A stretch of 64,000 nucleotides of DNA from Hansschlegelia plantiphila (GCF_027922265.1 NZ_BSFI01000004.1:124001-188000), one strand, 5' to 3'; shown: positions 26,609-35,827, counted from the stretch's first letter. Program-made: numbers and translations. The notes: generated from the sequence alone by a model not told the origin.

Positions 26609-26860
26609 CGGTTGTCCAATCCGTCAGACGGGCGGCAGGCCGGATGAGCCTGTCTAGCCATCTACGTCCCGACGGCGGCTACGGTTCCAGCCTCCGAGAC
26701 CGCGCGCGGGCGCTCCCGCGCGAACGAGAACCGCATATCGTGCGCGCGGGCCGGATTGGAAGCAGCTCCCTCGCATCCGATCACCTGACAAGGTGCGCGA
26801 TTGAAGCTGGACGGATGGAACGCGGGCTTCGAAAAGGGCTGCGCCGAGCGTTGGCTCAGT

Positions 26861-27634
26861 TCATTTCTCGACGAAGGCCTTCTCGATCACGAAATGACCG
26901 GCCTCGCCGTGGTTGCCCTCGACATAGCCGCCGTCGACCAGCAACTGGCGGGTGTCGCGGATCATCTCGGGGCTGCCGCAAAGCATGAAGCGGTCGCGCT
27001 CGATCGACATGGGAGGCAGGCCGATATCGGCGAACAGTTTGCCGGATTTCATGAGGTCGGTGATGCGCCCGGTGTTGCGGAACGGCTCGCGCGTCACCGT
27101 CGGATAGTAGATGAGGCCGTTGCTGATCAGTTCGCCGATCAGCTCATCCTTCGGCAACGCCTCGGTGATGGTGTCGCCATAGGCGAGCTCGTTCACCTGC
27201 CGAACGCCGTGGACCAGCACGACCTTCCGGAAACGCTCGTAGGTCTCCGGGTCCTTGATGATCGACATGAAGGGCGCGAGGCCGGTGCCGGTGCCGAGCA
27301 GATAGAGGTTCTCGCCGGGCAGCAGGTTGTCCAGCACCAGCGTGCCGGTGGGCTTCTTGCCGACGATGATCGGGTCGCCGACCTTGAGATGCTGGAGCCG
27401 CGACGTGAGCGGGCCGTTCTGCACCTTGATCGAGAAGAACTCGAGCTCCTCCTCGTAGTTCGCGCTGACCACCGAGTAGGCGCGCACCAGCGGACGGCCG
27501 TCGACCTCGAGCCCGATCATCGTGAACTCGCCGTTCCGGAAACGGAAGGTCGGGTCGCGCGTGGTCTTGAAGCTGAACAGGGTGTCGGTCCAGTGATGGA
27601 CCTGGGTGACGCGCTCTTCGAGGTACTTGCTCAT
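26861..27634 (-). CDS. fpr: Ferredoxin--NADP reductase
   Basis: The 257-residue flavoprotein has the bacterial Fpr pattern: VDGRPLVRAYSVVSANYEEELEFFSIKV (FAD-binding RxYS), GPLTSRLQHLKVGD, and GTGTGLAPFMSIIKD for NADP. The C-terminus VEGNHGEAGHFVIEKAFVEK ends with the typical aromatic-Val-Glu-Lys. It transfers electrons between NADPH and ferredoxin or flavodoxin. It follows fdxA by 47 nt and closes the large redox/transport cluster, where it may supply the ferredoxin. Confidence 0.92.
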   Translation of the reverse strand: MSKYLEERVTQVHHWTDTLFSFKTTRDPTFRFRNGEFTMIGLEVDGRPLVRAYSVVSANYEEELEFFSIKVQNGPLTSRLQHLKVGDPIIVGKKPTGTLVLDNLLPGENLYLLGTGTGLAPFMSIIKDPETYERFRKVVLVHGVRQVNELAYGDTITEALPKDELIGELISNGLIYYPTVTREPFRNTGRITDLMKSGKLFADIGLPPMSIERDRFMLCGSPEMIRDTRQLLVDGGYVEGNHGEAGHFVIEKAFVEK

Positions 27635-27681
27635 CGTCGGCTCTTTCCAGTCGAATTGTCGGCGCTTCTACCGCTCTTGCG

Positions 27682-28020
27682 TCACGCGGCGCCAGGGTCG
27701 GAGGCCCCGAACACCGCCTCAAGCTTGCCGCTGCGGCCATCCCAGTCGGCGGCGTCCGGCGGCGGGTCGCCCTTCTCCGTCACGTTCGGCCAGAGCGCCG
27801 CATATTTGCTGTTGAAAGCGACCCAGCCTTCGAGGCCGGGCTCGGTGTCGGGCTTGATCGCCTCGGCGGGGCATTCCGGCTCGCAGACGCCGCAGTCGAT
27901 GCATTCGTCAGGATTGATGACGAGCGTCGCCTCGCCCATGTAGAAGCAATCCACCGGACACACCTCGACGCAGTCCATATACTTGCACTTGATGCAGTTT
28001 TCGGTGACGACGTAAGTCAT
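27682..28020 (-). CDS. fdxA: Seven-iron ferredoxin FdxA
   Basis: The 112-residue protein starts [26 protein letters not shown] and continues [18 protein letters not shown], the spacing of [3Fe-4S][4Fe-4S] ferredoxins of the Azotobacter FdI type. The C-terminal extension is also normal for the family. It is followed by ferredoxin-NADP reductase and preceded by the ABC transporter ATPase 30 nt away, all in one direction. Confidence 0.93.
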   Translation of the reverse strand: MTYVVTENCIKCKYMDCVEVCPVDCFYMGEATLVINPDECIDCGVCEPECPAEAIKPDTEPGLEGWVAFNSKYAALWPNVTEKGDPPPDAADWDGRSGKLEAVFGASDPGAA

Positions 28021-28050
28021 CTCGGGCTTCGGCTTCCTGTCAGGTCGGCT

Positions 28051-28959
28051 TCAGAGCGCACGGGATAGGTCGTGGCCGTCGAAATTCGCGCCGAGCCCGA
28101 GAAGCGCGTCGGCGTTGATCTCGCCGCCCATGGCCTTGAGGCTCTCTTCGCGGATCAGGGACATCAGACCTCGCCTCAGCGCCAGGAATTCCGACGACAT
28201 GATCACCGCCGGCTGCCGGGGCCGTGGCAGGGGCACAGCGATTTCCGCCTTAATGGTCCCGGGACGCGCTGTCATTACATAAATTCGATCGGAAAGAAAA
28301 ATCGCCTCATCGATATCGTGCGTCACGAACAGCACCGAGATCTTCAGTCGCTGCCACATATTGGTGAGGATCTGCTGCATGATAAGCCGGGTCTGCGCGT
28401 CGAGGGCGCCGAACGGTTCGTCGAGCAGCAGGATCCGCGGCCCCGTGGCGAGCGCGCGAACGATGCCGACACGCTGCTTCATGCCGCCGGAAAGCTTGTC
28501 GGGGTAGTGGTTCTCGAAGGGGAGCAGCCCTGCGAGTCCGAGCAGGGTGCGCGCCGCGCGCTTGCGCTCGCTTGCTTCCATCCCCTTCATCTTCAGGCCG
28601 AATTCGACGTTCTGGCGCACCGTCTTCCAGGGAAACAGCGAGTACTGCTGGAAGATCATGCCGCGGTCGGCGCTCGGCCCCTCGATCGGCTTGCCGTCGA
28701 CGCGCACCACGCCCGAGGTCGGCTTCAGGAAGCCCGCGAGCGCGTTCAGCAGGGTCGACTTGCCGCAGCCCGACGGGCCGATGATCGAGACGAATTCGCC
28801 GGGCTCGACGGTGAGCGACACGTCGGAAACAGCGTCCATCGGTCCGTTCGCGCCGTCATAGCGCAGCGAGAAGTCCGTGATCTCGATGCGGCCCTTCGGA
28901 CGGTCGGCGTAGGGGGAGGCTGCGGGGACGTCGGCGGGAAGGGGGCTGACGGCGGTCAT
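28051..28959 (-). CDS. ABC transporter ATPase (nitrate/sulfonate/taurine type)
   Basis: The start at 28959 overlaps the permease stop (ATGA). The 302-residue protein has Walker A GPSGCGKST, Q-loop IFQQYSLFPWKTV, signature LSGGMKQRVGIVRAL, Walker B ILLLDEPFGALD and the His switch THD. These match the SsuB/TauB/NrtD group. It powers the import system formed with the permease at 28956-29831 and the binding protein at 29836-31260. Confidence 0.93.
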   Translation of the reverse strand: MTAVSPLPADVPAASPYADRPKGRIEITDFSLRYDGANGPMDAVSDVSLTVEPGEFVSIIGPSGCGKSTLLNALAGFLKPTSGVVRVDGKPIEGPSADRGMIFQQYSLFPWKTVRQNVEFGLKMKGMEASERKRAARTLLGLAGLLPFENHYPDKLSGGMKQRVGIVRALATGPRILLLDEPFGALDAQTRLIMQQILTNMWQRLKISVLFVTHDIDEAIFLSDRIYVMTARPGTIKAEIAVPLPRPRQPAVIMSSEFLALRRGLMSLIREESLKAMGGEINADALLGLGANFDGHDLSRAL

Positions 28960-29831
28960 TTCGCGCTCCACGGCATGGCGAGGCGGCCGATGAGACGGAT
29001 CGCCCAGCTCGAGGCGAGGCCGAGCACGCCGATCGTGATCATGCCGAGCGCGATGTCCGGATACTGGACCAGCGAATAGGCCTCCCAGGTGAAGTATCCG
29101 ATGCCGAACTGGCCCGAGATCATCTCGGCGGCGATCAGCGACACCCAGGCGACGCCCATGCCGACGGTGAGGCCCGTGAAGATCTGCGGCAGGGTCGCGG
29201 GCAGGTAGACCTCGCGGAAGGTGGCGGCCTCGCTCGCGCCGAGGCAGCGCGCGGCGCGCACCAGCACCGGGTCGACGTTCGCCATGCCGTGCAGCGTGTT
29301 GAGCAGAATCGGGAAGAACGAGCCGAGGAAGGTGATGAACACGATCGACTGCTCGTTGGTCGGCCACAGCATGATCGACATCGGAACCCAGGCGATCGCG
29401 GGGATCGGACGCATCACCTCGGCGACCGGGAACACGATCTCGCTCAGCAGCTTGAAGCGTCCCATCAGCAGGCCGAGCGGCACGGCGACGACGGCCGCCA
29501 GCGTGAAGCCGTAGAGGATGCGGCGGCAGCTCATCAGCACGTGGTCGGCGAACTGGGCGCTGGAGAGCGCGGTCTTGGCGCTCTCCAGCACGTCGTCCGG
29601 CGAAGGCACGTTCATGAAGCGGACATAAAGATCGATCCGGTTCACGGTGAGAAAGCGCCAGACCAGGACGAACAGCGCGATCGAGACGAAGCCCACCAGG
29701 ACGGGCCGGAGGTTGGCGCGGCCGACCATCGCCCAGACGCCGTCGGCCGCCTTCGAAGCCGCGGGCTTCAAGGTTTCGGGCGCGGCGGCCGTTGCAGGGG
29801 GCGCCTCGGCGGAGAGCGTCGCGGTCTTCAT
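28956..29831 (-). CDS. ABC transporter permease (SsuC/TauC/NrtB type)
   Basis: This 291-residue protein has a variable Ala-rich N-terminus, about six transmembrane segments and the cytoplasmic coupling loop (FREVYLPATLPQIFTGLTVGMGVAWVSLIAAEM) of binding-protein-dependent importers. It begins 4 nt after the stop of the binding-protein gene and overlaps the ATPase gene by 4 nt, so the three genes are one translationally coupled unit. Confidence 0.92.
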   Translation of the reverse strand: MKTATLSAEAPPATAAAPETLKPAASKAADGVWAMVGRANLRPVLVGFVSIALFVLVWRFLTVNRIDLYVRFMNVPSPDDVLESAKTALSSAQFADHVLMSCRRILYGFTLAAVVAVPLGLLMGRFKLLSEIVFPVAEVMRPIPAIAWVPMSIMLWPTNEQSIVFITFLGSFFPILLNTLHGMANVDPVLVRAARCLGASEAATFREVYLPATLPQIFTGLTVGMGVAWVSLIAAEMISGQFGIGYFTWEAYSLVQYPDIALGMITIGVLGLASSWAIRLIGRLAMPWSAK

Positions 29832-29835
29832 CGGG

Positions 29836-31260
29836 TCAGCCTCCCGTCGCCGCCGCCAGCGCGTCCTCGAAGGGCACGACCTTGCCGCCGGCCTTGGCGG
29901 CGTAGGCCTCCGCGTCCTGCTTCAGCATGAAGGGCGCCATCTCGGTCTTGTCGGCGACGACGTAGAACGCCTTGTCGGCGAACAGCTTGATCCCGCGGGC
30001 GGTATCGAACACGTAGGCGACGTTCATCGCCGTGCCCTTCGACTGGTAATCGCGATAGGCCCCGAGCGTGCAGGAGGCGCTCGAGAACGGCAGGATGTCG
30101 CCGTCCTTGATCCAGATCTCGCCAGCCTTGCGCGGCTCGCTCACCGGCTTCTTGCAGAAGCCGTCCTCGCCCTTCACCTCGTAATTGTCGGTCGAGGCGG
30201 CCTGTTTGTCGTAGTCCATGCCGCGCTCCTTGAAGGCGGCGCGGATATATTTGTCGTTGACCCAGGGGCCGACGTCGAACGCCTTCATCTTGCCGAGCTC
30301 CTGAAGGACCTTCACGTCCTCGCGGGCGGCGTCGATCAAGGGCGTCTTGATCGTGGGATCGACCGTCATGATGCCGGACGGTCCGAGGAAGATATAGACG
30401 ACCTCCTTGTCGGTGCCGGTCCACTTCGCGATCATCTCAGCCGCGCGCTTGGGGTCTTCCTTCACCCAGGCGTCGGCGTCGAGCACCGCCTGCAGGTAGG
30501 CGTCGACGATCTCGGGGTATTTTTCGGCGAAGTCGGTGCGCGCCACCACGCCGTGCCATGTCGGCAGGTTGGTCTGGACGCCGTCGAACACCTTGCGGGC
30601 GAACCCACGAAACGGCAGCAACTCGGCGAAGGGGACGAAATCGGCGTGGGCGTCGATCTTGTTCTCCTTCAGGTTCGTCGCGCCGACCTCCGGGCTCTGG
30701 CTGACGAGCGTGAAGTAGTCCTTCGGCAGCTTCGCGTCCTGCATGGCCTTCAGGACCATGCCGTGCGCCGCGGAGCCGAACGGCACGCTGACGACCTTGC
30801 CCTTGAGGTCGGCCAGCGAATAGTAGGCGGAGTCCTTGTTGACCACGACGCCGTTGCCTGAGCCGTAGAGGTTATAGGCGGCGACCGCGATCAGTTGGGT
30901 CTTGCTCTCCGGATTGTTCTGGAAGGTGTAGCCGTTGACGATCAGCGGATAGTCGCCCATCGCGCCGAACTGAAGCTTGTTCGCCATCATGCCGTTGGTG
31001 ACGGGCGGGCCGGAGGTGAAGTTCTGCCACTCCAGCTTGATGTCCATGCCGGCGTACTTGCCGTCCCTGGGCATATGCTTCTCAAACAGCTTCAGCTCGC
31101 GAACGACGACTCCGGTGGTCGCGGTGTTCGTCGTGGTGTCCTGGGTGCCGACGCCGATGGTGAGCGTCTCGGCGGAAGCCGGCGCCGCCAAGGCGAGGCC
31201 GGCGGCCGCGACCAGGGCGGCGAAGGACGCCGCGGTTCGGGATGGGAAAGTGACCGACAT
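29836..31260 (-). CDS. ABC substrate-binding protein fused to NosL-like domain
   Basis: The start at 31260 has GAGG upstream, and the 474-residue protein begins with a signal peptide ending in APASA. Residues about 30-360 form a SsuA/NrtA/TauA-like binding domain (LTIGVGTQDTTTNTAT, GDYPLIVNGYTF, DLKGKVVSVPFGSAAHGMVL, WHGVVARTDFAEKYPEIVDAYL). The last roughly 88 residues, with a Cys in ASCTLGAYRDYQ, AYVFDTARGI and AFYVVADKTEMAPFMLKQDAEAYAAKAGGKVVPFEDAL, closely follow the pattern of NosL, a Cu(I)-binding accessory protein. Such a fusion is unusual; a bound metal or thiol substrate is possible. Confidence 0.85.
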   Translation of the reverse strand: MSVTFPSRTAASFAALVAAAGLALAAPASAETLTIGVGTQDTTTNTATTGVVVRELKLFEKHMPRDGKYAGMDIKLEWQNFTSGPPVTNGMMANKLQFGAMGDYPLIVNGYTFQNNPESKTQLIAVAAYNLYGSGNGVVVNKDSAYYSLADLKGKVVSVPFGSAAHGMVLKAMQDAKLPKDYFTLVSQSPEVGATNLKENKIDAHADFVPFAELLPFRGFARKVFDGVQTNLPTWHGVVARTDFAEKYPEIVDAYLQAVLDADAWVKEDPKRAAEMIAKWTGTDKEVVYIFLGPSGIMTVDPTIKTPLIDAAREDVKVLQELGKMKAFDVGPWVNDKYIRAAFKERGMDYDKQAASTDNYEVKGEDGFCKKPVSEPRKAGEIWIKDGDILPFSSASCTLGAYRDYQSKGTAMNVAYVFDTARGIKLFADKAFYVVADKTEMAPFMLKQDAEAYAAKAGGKVVPFEDALAAATGG

Positions 31261-31424
31261 GGCGCGCCTCGCTGGATTGCATCCCGGGGTCTGACCCGAC
31301 GCCATGGATGATCCGGCCGCGACCTGGAACCGATCAAATGAAGATGCCCGTTCGTGGTCGATTAGTTGCAGAAAAAAACGCCGTGCCGAAAAAGGCGGCG
31401 GCGACCCTCGCGCCTGCTTGAGAG

Positions 31425-32207
31425 TTAGGCGTCGCCCTCGCTCTTGATCAGCTGGAGCGCGTCCGGGCGTAGGATGACGATCTGGGAGCGCCGCACCTGC
31501 ACCACGCCCTGGGCGCTCAGCCGTTTCAGGCTGATGGTGATCCATTGCCGCGTGGCGCCGACCATGTGGGCGAGGTCGGCATGCGTGAAGGCGGCCGCGA
31601 TGGCGACTCCGCCTTCGTCGTCAGGCACGCCGTAGAGGTCGGCGAGATGCAGCAACAGGTGAGCGAGGCGTTCGGTGATCGAGCGGGTGCCGAGCATCTG
31701 AGCGAGCGCCGAATAGCACTTGCCCTTGAAGGCGACGCCTTCGATGACGTTGATGGCGAGCGCCGGGATCTGGGCCACGAGCTCCTTCAGGACGCGGCCC
31801 TGCAGATGCAGCACCGAGCTGTTGCTCGCCGCCATGCCCGACCAGCAATGCGAGCCGACGCCGAACACCTCCGGGCCGCCGACGAAATTGCCGGGATACC
31901 AGTAGGCCAGCGTGATCTCCCGGCCGCTTGGGGCGGCGTAGAACACCCGGATGCGGCCGGTCTCGATCAGCCAGATGCCGTCATGCGGGGTCTCCTGCGT
32001 GAACAGCGTCGCGCCGCGGTAGAGAACCTTCCGGCGCGCGCGCTCCATGACCAAAGCGGTCTCGCGCTCGGAAAGTCCCTGGAGCATGGGACGGGGGCCC
32101 CGGCCGCGCGTCTCGCCTTCCGCCAGCAGCAGAGCCGAGGCGTGCACCGGCTCGCGGCTCTCCGGTCGGATATGAGGGGGCCACGCCGTGGGGACGCTGC
32201 TCTGCAT
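31425..32207 (-). CDS. Crp/Fnr-family transcription regulator
   Basis: The 260-residue protein has an N-terminal extension of about 45 residues, then a cyclic-nucleotide-type sensor domain (LFTQETPHDGIWLIETGRIRVFYAAPSGREITLAYWYPGNFVGGPEVFG), a long dimer helix and a C-terminal helix-turn-helix (FTHADLAHMVGATRQWITISLKRLSAQGVV). It lacks the N-terminal Cys cluster of FNR, so an iron-sulfur sensor is unlikely. It sits between the redox genes and the ABC transporter genes and is the obvious candidate regulator of the cluster. Confidence 0.9.
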   Translation of the reverse strand: MQSSVPTAWPPHIRPESREPVHASALLLAEGETRGRGPRPMLQGLSERETALVMERARRKVLYRGATLFTQETPHDGIWLIETGRIRVFYAAPSGREITLAYWYPGNFVGGPEVFGVGSHCWSGMAASNSSVLHLQGRVLKELVAQIPALAINVIEGVAFKGKCYSALAQMLGTRSITERLAHLLLHLADLYGVPDDEGGVAIAAAFTHADLAHMVGATRQWITISLKRLSAQGVVQVRRSQIVILRPDALQLIKSEGDA

Positions 32208-32406
32208 CGGGTCTCCTGCCGTCGCTCACGTGCGTTGCAGCAAACCATAGATCTGGAGCAGTTCCAAACTTTCCGACACGCGGCCGTCCGTTGGGGAGGA
32301 GAGCGCGAGAAGGCATGCCGAAAGCGTCTTTCGGCAGCCGGTCGGCGCCGGAGGCGCACGGCCGAGTTTGGCCTCTCAGTCAGGCGTGCGACCTAAAGCA
32401 GACGTT

Positions 32407-33369
32407 TCAGAGCGCCTCGCGGCAGCGGCCGATGGCCCAGCGGATCAGCTTGCGGACGTCGGGATCGGGATCATCCATCGCCGGCTCGAGATAACGCAGC
32501 GCCGCGGGCGCCGCGATCTCGCCGAGCGCGCTCGCGGACTCCTTGCGGAGGTTGCTGATCTCGCTGTCGAGCGCCCGCCCCAGCGCGTCGATCGCGCTTT
32601 CGGCCTTGAGGCGCCCGAGCGCGTTCGCCGCCTTGATGCGCACCTGCCAGACCTCGTCCGTCATCGCGGCGATCAGCTGAACGGTCGCCTCCGGCAGACG
32701 GATCTTGGCGGCGGAGACGGCGGCCTCCTCGCGCACCTGCCAATGAGGGTCGGAGAGGCCGGCGACCAGCGTCGAGGCGCCGGGTCCGCCCGGCCGCACG
32801 AAGACGAGCGCCGACATCGTGGCGCGCCGGACCGACGGGTCGGAATCCGAGGCGGTCGCGATCAGGGCCGGCATGGCCTCCTCCGCCTTCAGCCATCCGA
32901 TGACGCCGAGTCCCTCGCGCCGCACATCGGGCGACGGGTTGCGCAGCGCTTTGAGGGCCGCCGCCAGGGCGTCGGGCAAAGTCAGCTCGCGTAACGCGCG
33001 GAGCGCCGCCGCCTGCACGAAGGGATCGTGATGCTCCGCGCGCTCGATGAGGAGCGCGGCGCAATCCGGCTCCTTCTTGTCGGCGAGCGTCTCGGCCGCG
33101 GCGTGGCGCACCGCCTCGTCGGGGTCTTCGAGCGAACCGACGAGGCCTTCGACGACCTCGGGCCCGTCGTGCTCGTCAAGCGACTTGGCCGCGGCGGCGC
33201 GCACCTGCGGGTCCGGGTCGGCGAGGCCCTTGAGCAGCATCACCTTGGCTTCGGGGCCCACCTGTTCGGCGAGCTCCATCATCGCGACCCGGCGCACGCC
33301 TGCGTCCGCGTCGGCGGCGCGGTCCTTGAGATCCTCGAGATCGTCGTCGAAATCGTCGAACACGGGCAT
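32407..33369 (-). CDS. HEAT-repeat protein
   Basis: The 320-residue protein is made almost wholly of tandem HEAT repeats of about 31 residues (for example VRAAAAKSLDEHDGPEVVEGLVGSLEDPDEAVRHAAAETLADK), perhaps eight or nine copies after an acidic N-terminus (MPVFDDFDDDLEDLKD). HEAT repeats give curved scaffolds for protein binding; related PBS-lyase-type proteins act as assembly factors. It lies 13 nt after the small ferredoxin gene, so it may be a scaffold or maturation factor for the flavoprotein-ferredoxin complex. Confidence 0.9.
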   Translation of the reverse strand: MPVFDDFDDDLEDLKDRAADADAGVRRVAMMELAEQVGPEAKVMLLKGLADPDPQVRAAAAKSLDEHDGPEVVEGLVGSLEDPDEAVRHAAAETLADKKEPDCAALLIERAEHHDPFVQAAALRALRELTLPDALAAALKALRNPSPDVRREGLGVIGWLKAEEAMPALIATASDSDPSVRRATMSALVFVRPGGPGASTLVAGLSDPHWQVREEAAVSAAKIRLPEATVQLIAAMTDEVWQVRIKAANALGRLKAESAIDALGRALDSEISNLRKESASALGEIAAPAALRYLEPAMDDPDPDVRKLIRWAIGRCREAL

Positions 33370-33382
33370 CGGTCTTCCTCCC

Positions 33383-33616
33383 TCAGCGCAGCAGATAGGG
33401 AATGTTGACCTTGACCGCGCCGGTCGGGCAGTCGGCCTCGCATGGCATGCAGTACCAGCACTCGTCGTACTTCATGTAGGCCTTCCTGCGCCCCTCATCG
33501 ATCGCGAGGATGTCGAGCGGACAGACGTCGACGCAGACGGTGCAGCCCTTCTCCGCGATGCATTTCGCTTCGTCGATGACGACGGCGGCGCTTTTCGACT
33601 CGGTGATGATCGGCAT
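33383..33616 (-). CDS. AprB-like two-cluster ferredoxin subunit
   Basis: The ATG at 33616 has GAGGAGAG upstream and gives a 77-residue protein. The first cluster motif is KCIAEKGCTVCVDVCPLDIL, the second ECWYCMPCEADCPTGAV, with spacing like the beta subunit of adenylylsulfate reductase (AprB), including the Trp near the second cluster. The C-terminal tail of true AprB is missing, since AprB is nearly twice as long. It follows the flavoprotein gene by 11 nt and probably forms its electron-transfer subunit. Confidence 0.85.
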   Translation of the reverse strand: MPIITESKSAAVVIDEAKCIAEKGCTVCVDVCPLDILAIDEGRRKAYMKYDECWYCMPCEADCPTGAVKVNIPYLLR

Positions 33617-33627
33617 GACGTCTCTCC

Positions 33628-35370
33628 TCACTCCGCCGCGGCGGGCGTCTTGACGCGGAGCTGGTGGTAGGCGGCCATCTCGTCCTCGGCGACGGGCACG
33701 ACGTAAGGCGCAACCTCGCGCTTGCGGTGCGCCATGCGGCCGTTGTCGTCCTTGTAGAGCCCCGTGTGGCAGAACCAGTCGGGGTCGGTCTCGGGATAGT
33801 CCACGCGCAGGTGGTAGAAGCCCCAGCGGCTCTCGGTCCGATAGAGCGAGGCCGCGGCCGCCATGTCGGCGCAGTCGAGGATCGACTGCATCTCGAGCGC
33901 GCGGTGCAGCTCGTGCGGGTCGCGGGCGCAGAGATAGTGCAGGTCCTCGCGGATCTCGGCGAAGCGGCGCTGCGCGATCTCCATCTTGGCGGTGACCTTC
34001 GGCGGCTCGAGATAGTCGTTCACGAGGCGGCGCGTCTTGAACTCCATCTCGTGCGGCGTGAGCCCGTCGTCGCGCCGCGTCGGCGCGAGAACGCGAGCCT
34101 TCTCGCTCAACAGCGCGCCCTCGTCATAGGTCGGCAGGTCCGCGCCGTCACAGTAGGCGGCGGCGTCCGCGCCGGCGATCCCGCCGTTGACGAAGGCGCC
34201 GAGCATGTAGTTGTGCGGCACGCTCGCCATGTCGCCGACGGCGTAGAGGCCAGGAATCGTGGTGCGCGCGAATTCGTCGACCCGCACGCCCGAGGCCGAA
34301 TGGCCCGAGCAGAACCCGATCTCCGAGATGTGCATCTCGACCGGCCGCTTGCGGTAGTCGTTGCCGCGGCGTTCGTGGAAGCGGCCGCGCGAGGGCCGTT
34401 CATTGGTGTGCAGGATCGTCTCGATCTCGGAGATCGTCTCCTCCGCGAGGTGGTCCATCTTGAGATAGACCGGGCCGTTGCCGCTCTGCAGCTCGCGCCA
34501 AAACTCCAGCATCATCTGGCCCGACCAGTAGTCGCACTCGATGAAGCGGTCGCCCTTGTTGTTCGCGGTGTAGCCGCCGAACGGGCCGGTGACGTAGGCG
34601 CAGGACGGGCCGTTGTAGTCCTTGATCAGCGGGTTGATCTGGTAGCATTCGAGGTTCGCGAGCTCCGCGCCGGCGTGGTACGCCATCGCGTAGCCGTCGC
34701 CGCAGTTCGCGGCGTTCTCGTACGTCCCGAACATGTAGCCGGAGGCGGGCAGGCCGAGGCGCCCGGCGGCGCCGCATGCGAGCACCACCGCCTTCGCCCT
34801 CACCACCAGGAACTCGGAGGTGCGGGTGTTGACGCCGACCGCGCCGGCGATGCGGCCGTCCGTGCTCTTCAGCAGGCGGGTCGCCATGTAGCGGTTGGTG
34901 ACCGCGACCTGCAGGCGGCGGAGCTGCCGGTACAGCACCTTCTTGACGTTGTGGCCTTCCGGCATCGGCAGCACATAGGTCCCCATGTGGTGGACCTTGC
35001 GCATGTTGTATTCCCCGGAGCCGTCCTTCTCGAACTTCACCCCGAGCTTGTCGAGATACTGGATCATCGGGAAGGAGCCGGTGGCGTAGGCCATCACCGC
35101 CTTCTGGTCGACGATCCCGTCATTGGCGACGGTGATCTCCTTCACATACTGCTCGGGCGTGGCGTAGCCCGGCACGACGGCGTTGTTCAGCCCGTCCATG
35201 CCCATCGAGATCGCGCCCGAGCGCTTGACGTTGGCCTTCTCCATGAGGACGACGCGGAGGCCGGGATTGGCCTCCTTCGCCTTGATGGCCGCCATCGGGC
35301 CGCCGGTGCCGCCGCCGATGACGAGGATGTCGGCCTCGATGATTTCGGTCTTCGGTTCGCTGCCGCTCAT
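33628..35370 (-). CDS. AprA/FrdA-family FAD flavoprotein
   Basis: The start at 35370 (MSGSEPKTEIIEADILVIGGGTGG) gives 580 residues with the FAD-binding GxGxxG near residue 18. The fold is that of fumarate reductase/succinate dehydrogenase/adenylylsulfate reductase flavoproteins. The segment TTIPGLYAVGDMASVPHNYMLGAFVNGGIAGADAA resembles AprA. The adjacent gene codes for an AprB-like ferredoxin. The reaction is uncertain: a sulfur-oxyanion or organic-acid oxidation/reduction is plausible. The C-terminal helical region is complete. Databases often name relatives 'fumarate reductase flavoprotein subunit', but the usual Sdh/Frd partners are absent. Confidence 0.85.
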   Translation of the reverse strand: MSGSEPKTEIIEADILVIGGGTGGPMAAIKAKEANPGLRVVLMEKANVKRSGAISMGMDGLNNAVVPGYATPEQYVKEITVANDGIVDQKAVMAYATGSFPMIQYLDKLGVKFEKDGSGEYNMRKVHHMGTYVLPMPEGHNVKKVLYRQLRRLQVAVTNRYMATRLLKSTDGRIAGAVGVNTRTSEFLVVRAKAVVLACGAAGRLGLPASGYMFGTYENAANCGDGYAMAYHAGAELANLECYQINPLIKDYNGPSCAYVTGPFGGYTANNKGDRFIECDYWSGQMMLEFWRELQSGNGPVYLKMDHLAEETISEIETILHTNERPSRGRFHERRGNDYRKRPVEMHISEIGFCSGHSASGVRVDEFARTTIPGLYAVGDMASVPHNYMLGAFVNGGIAGADAAAYCDGADLPTYDEGALLSEKARVLAPTRRDDGLTPHEMEFKTRRLVNDYLEPPKVTAKMEIAQRRFAEIREDLHYLCARDPHELHRALEMQSILDCADMAAAASLYRTESRWGFYHLRVDYPETDPDWFCHTGLYKDDNGRMAHRKREVAPYVVPVAEDEMAAYHQLRVKTPAAAE

Positions 35371-35440
35371 GGGGCTGGTCTCTCTCGTCCTCGGAGGCGG
35401 CCTCGAGGGTCGCGCAGGTCCGTGAAAAGCGTGATCGGGG

Positions 35441-35827
35441 TCAGCCGCGCGGCCGGACGGCGGCCTCCGCCGCTCCCGTCGCGATGCCGCGGAGATAGGT
35501 CCAGGGGAAGATTCCCCGGTCATGGCCGTCGGAGAACCTGATGTGCGCCGCATGCGCGCCGAACGGCTCGATCGCGACGATCGCGACGTCTTCGAAGGCG
35601 TTCGGGAACTCGCCGTCGGCGCGGGCGCGTGTGCACCAGGCGCAGCGGCAGCGCAGCCGGAGCTGCTCGGCTCCGGTTTCGGCCTTAGAGCCGTCCGTCC
35701 ACGACATCCGGAAGTCCCGGCCGCCGCGCGCGACGACGATTTCCTCGGGCGCGTCGTTGGCGTCGAATAGCGGGCCGTCGACAGTGCTCTGAGGCTGAAG
35801 GCCCATCGCTCGCTCCTGCGTGTTCAC
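35441..35827 (-). CDS. DUF971 (gamma-butyrobetaine hydroxylase-like N-terminal) protein
   Basis: The 128-residue protein has the DUF971 pattern: RDFRMSWTDGSKAET, a Cys-rich LRCRCAWCTR segment that could bind a metal, and the C-terminal SDGHDRGIFPWTYLRGIA, whose W-x-Y-L-R is the family hallmark. Standalone members are linked to iron-sulfur protein functions in several bacteria. It lies 70 nt upstream of the AprA-like gene in the same direction and may belong to that operon, possibly in cluster assembly. Confidence 0.85.
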   Translation of the reverse strand: MNTQERAMGLQPQSTVDGPLFDANDAPEEIVVARGGRDFRMSWTDGSKAETGAEQLRLRCRCAWCTRARADGEFPNAFEDVAIVAIEPFGAHAAHIRFSDGHDRGIFPWTYLRGIATGAAEAAVRPRG

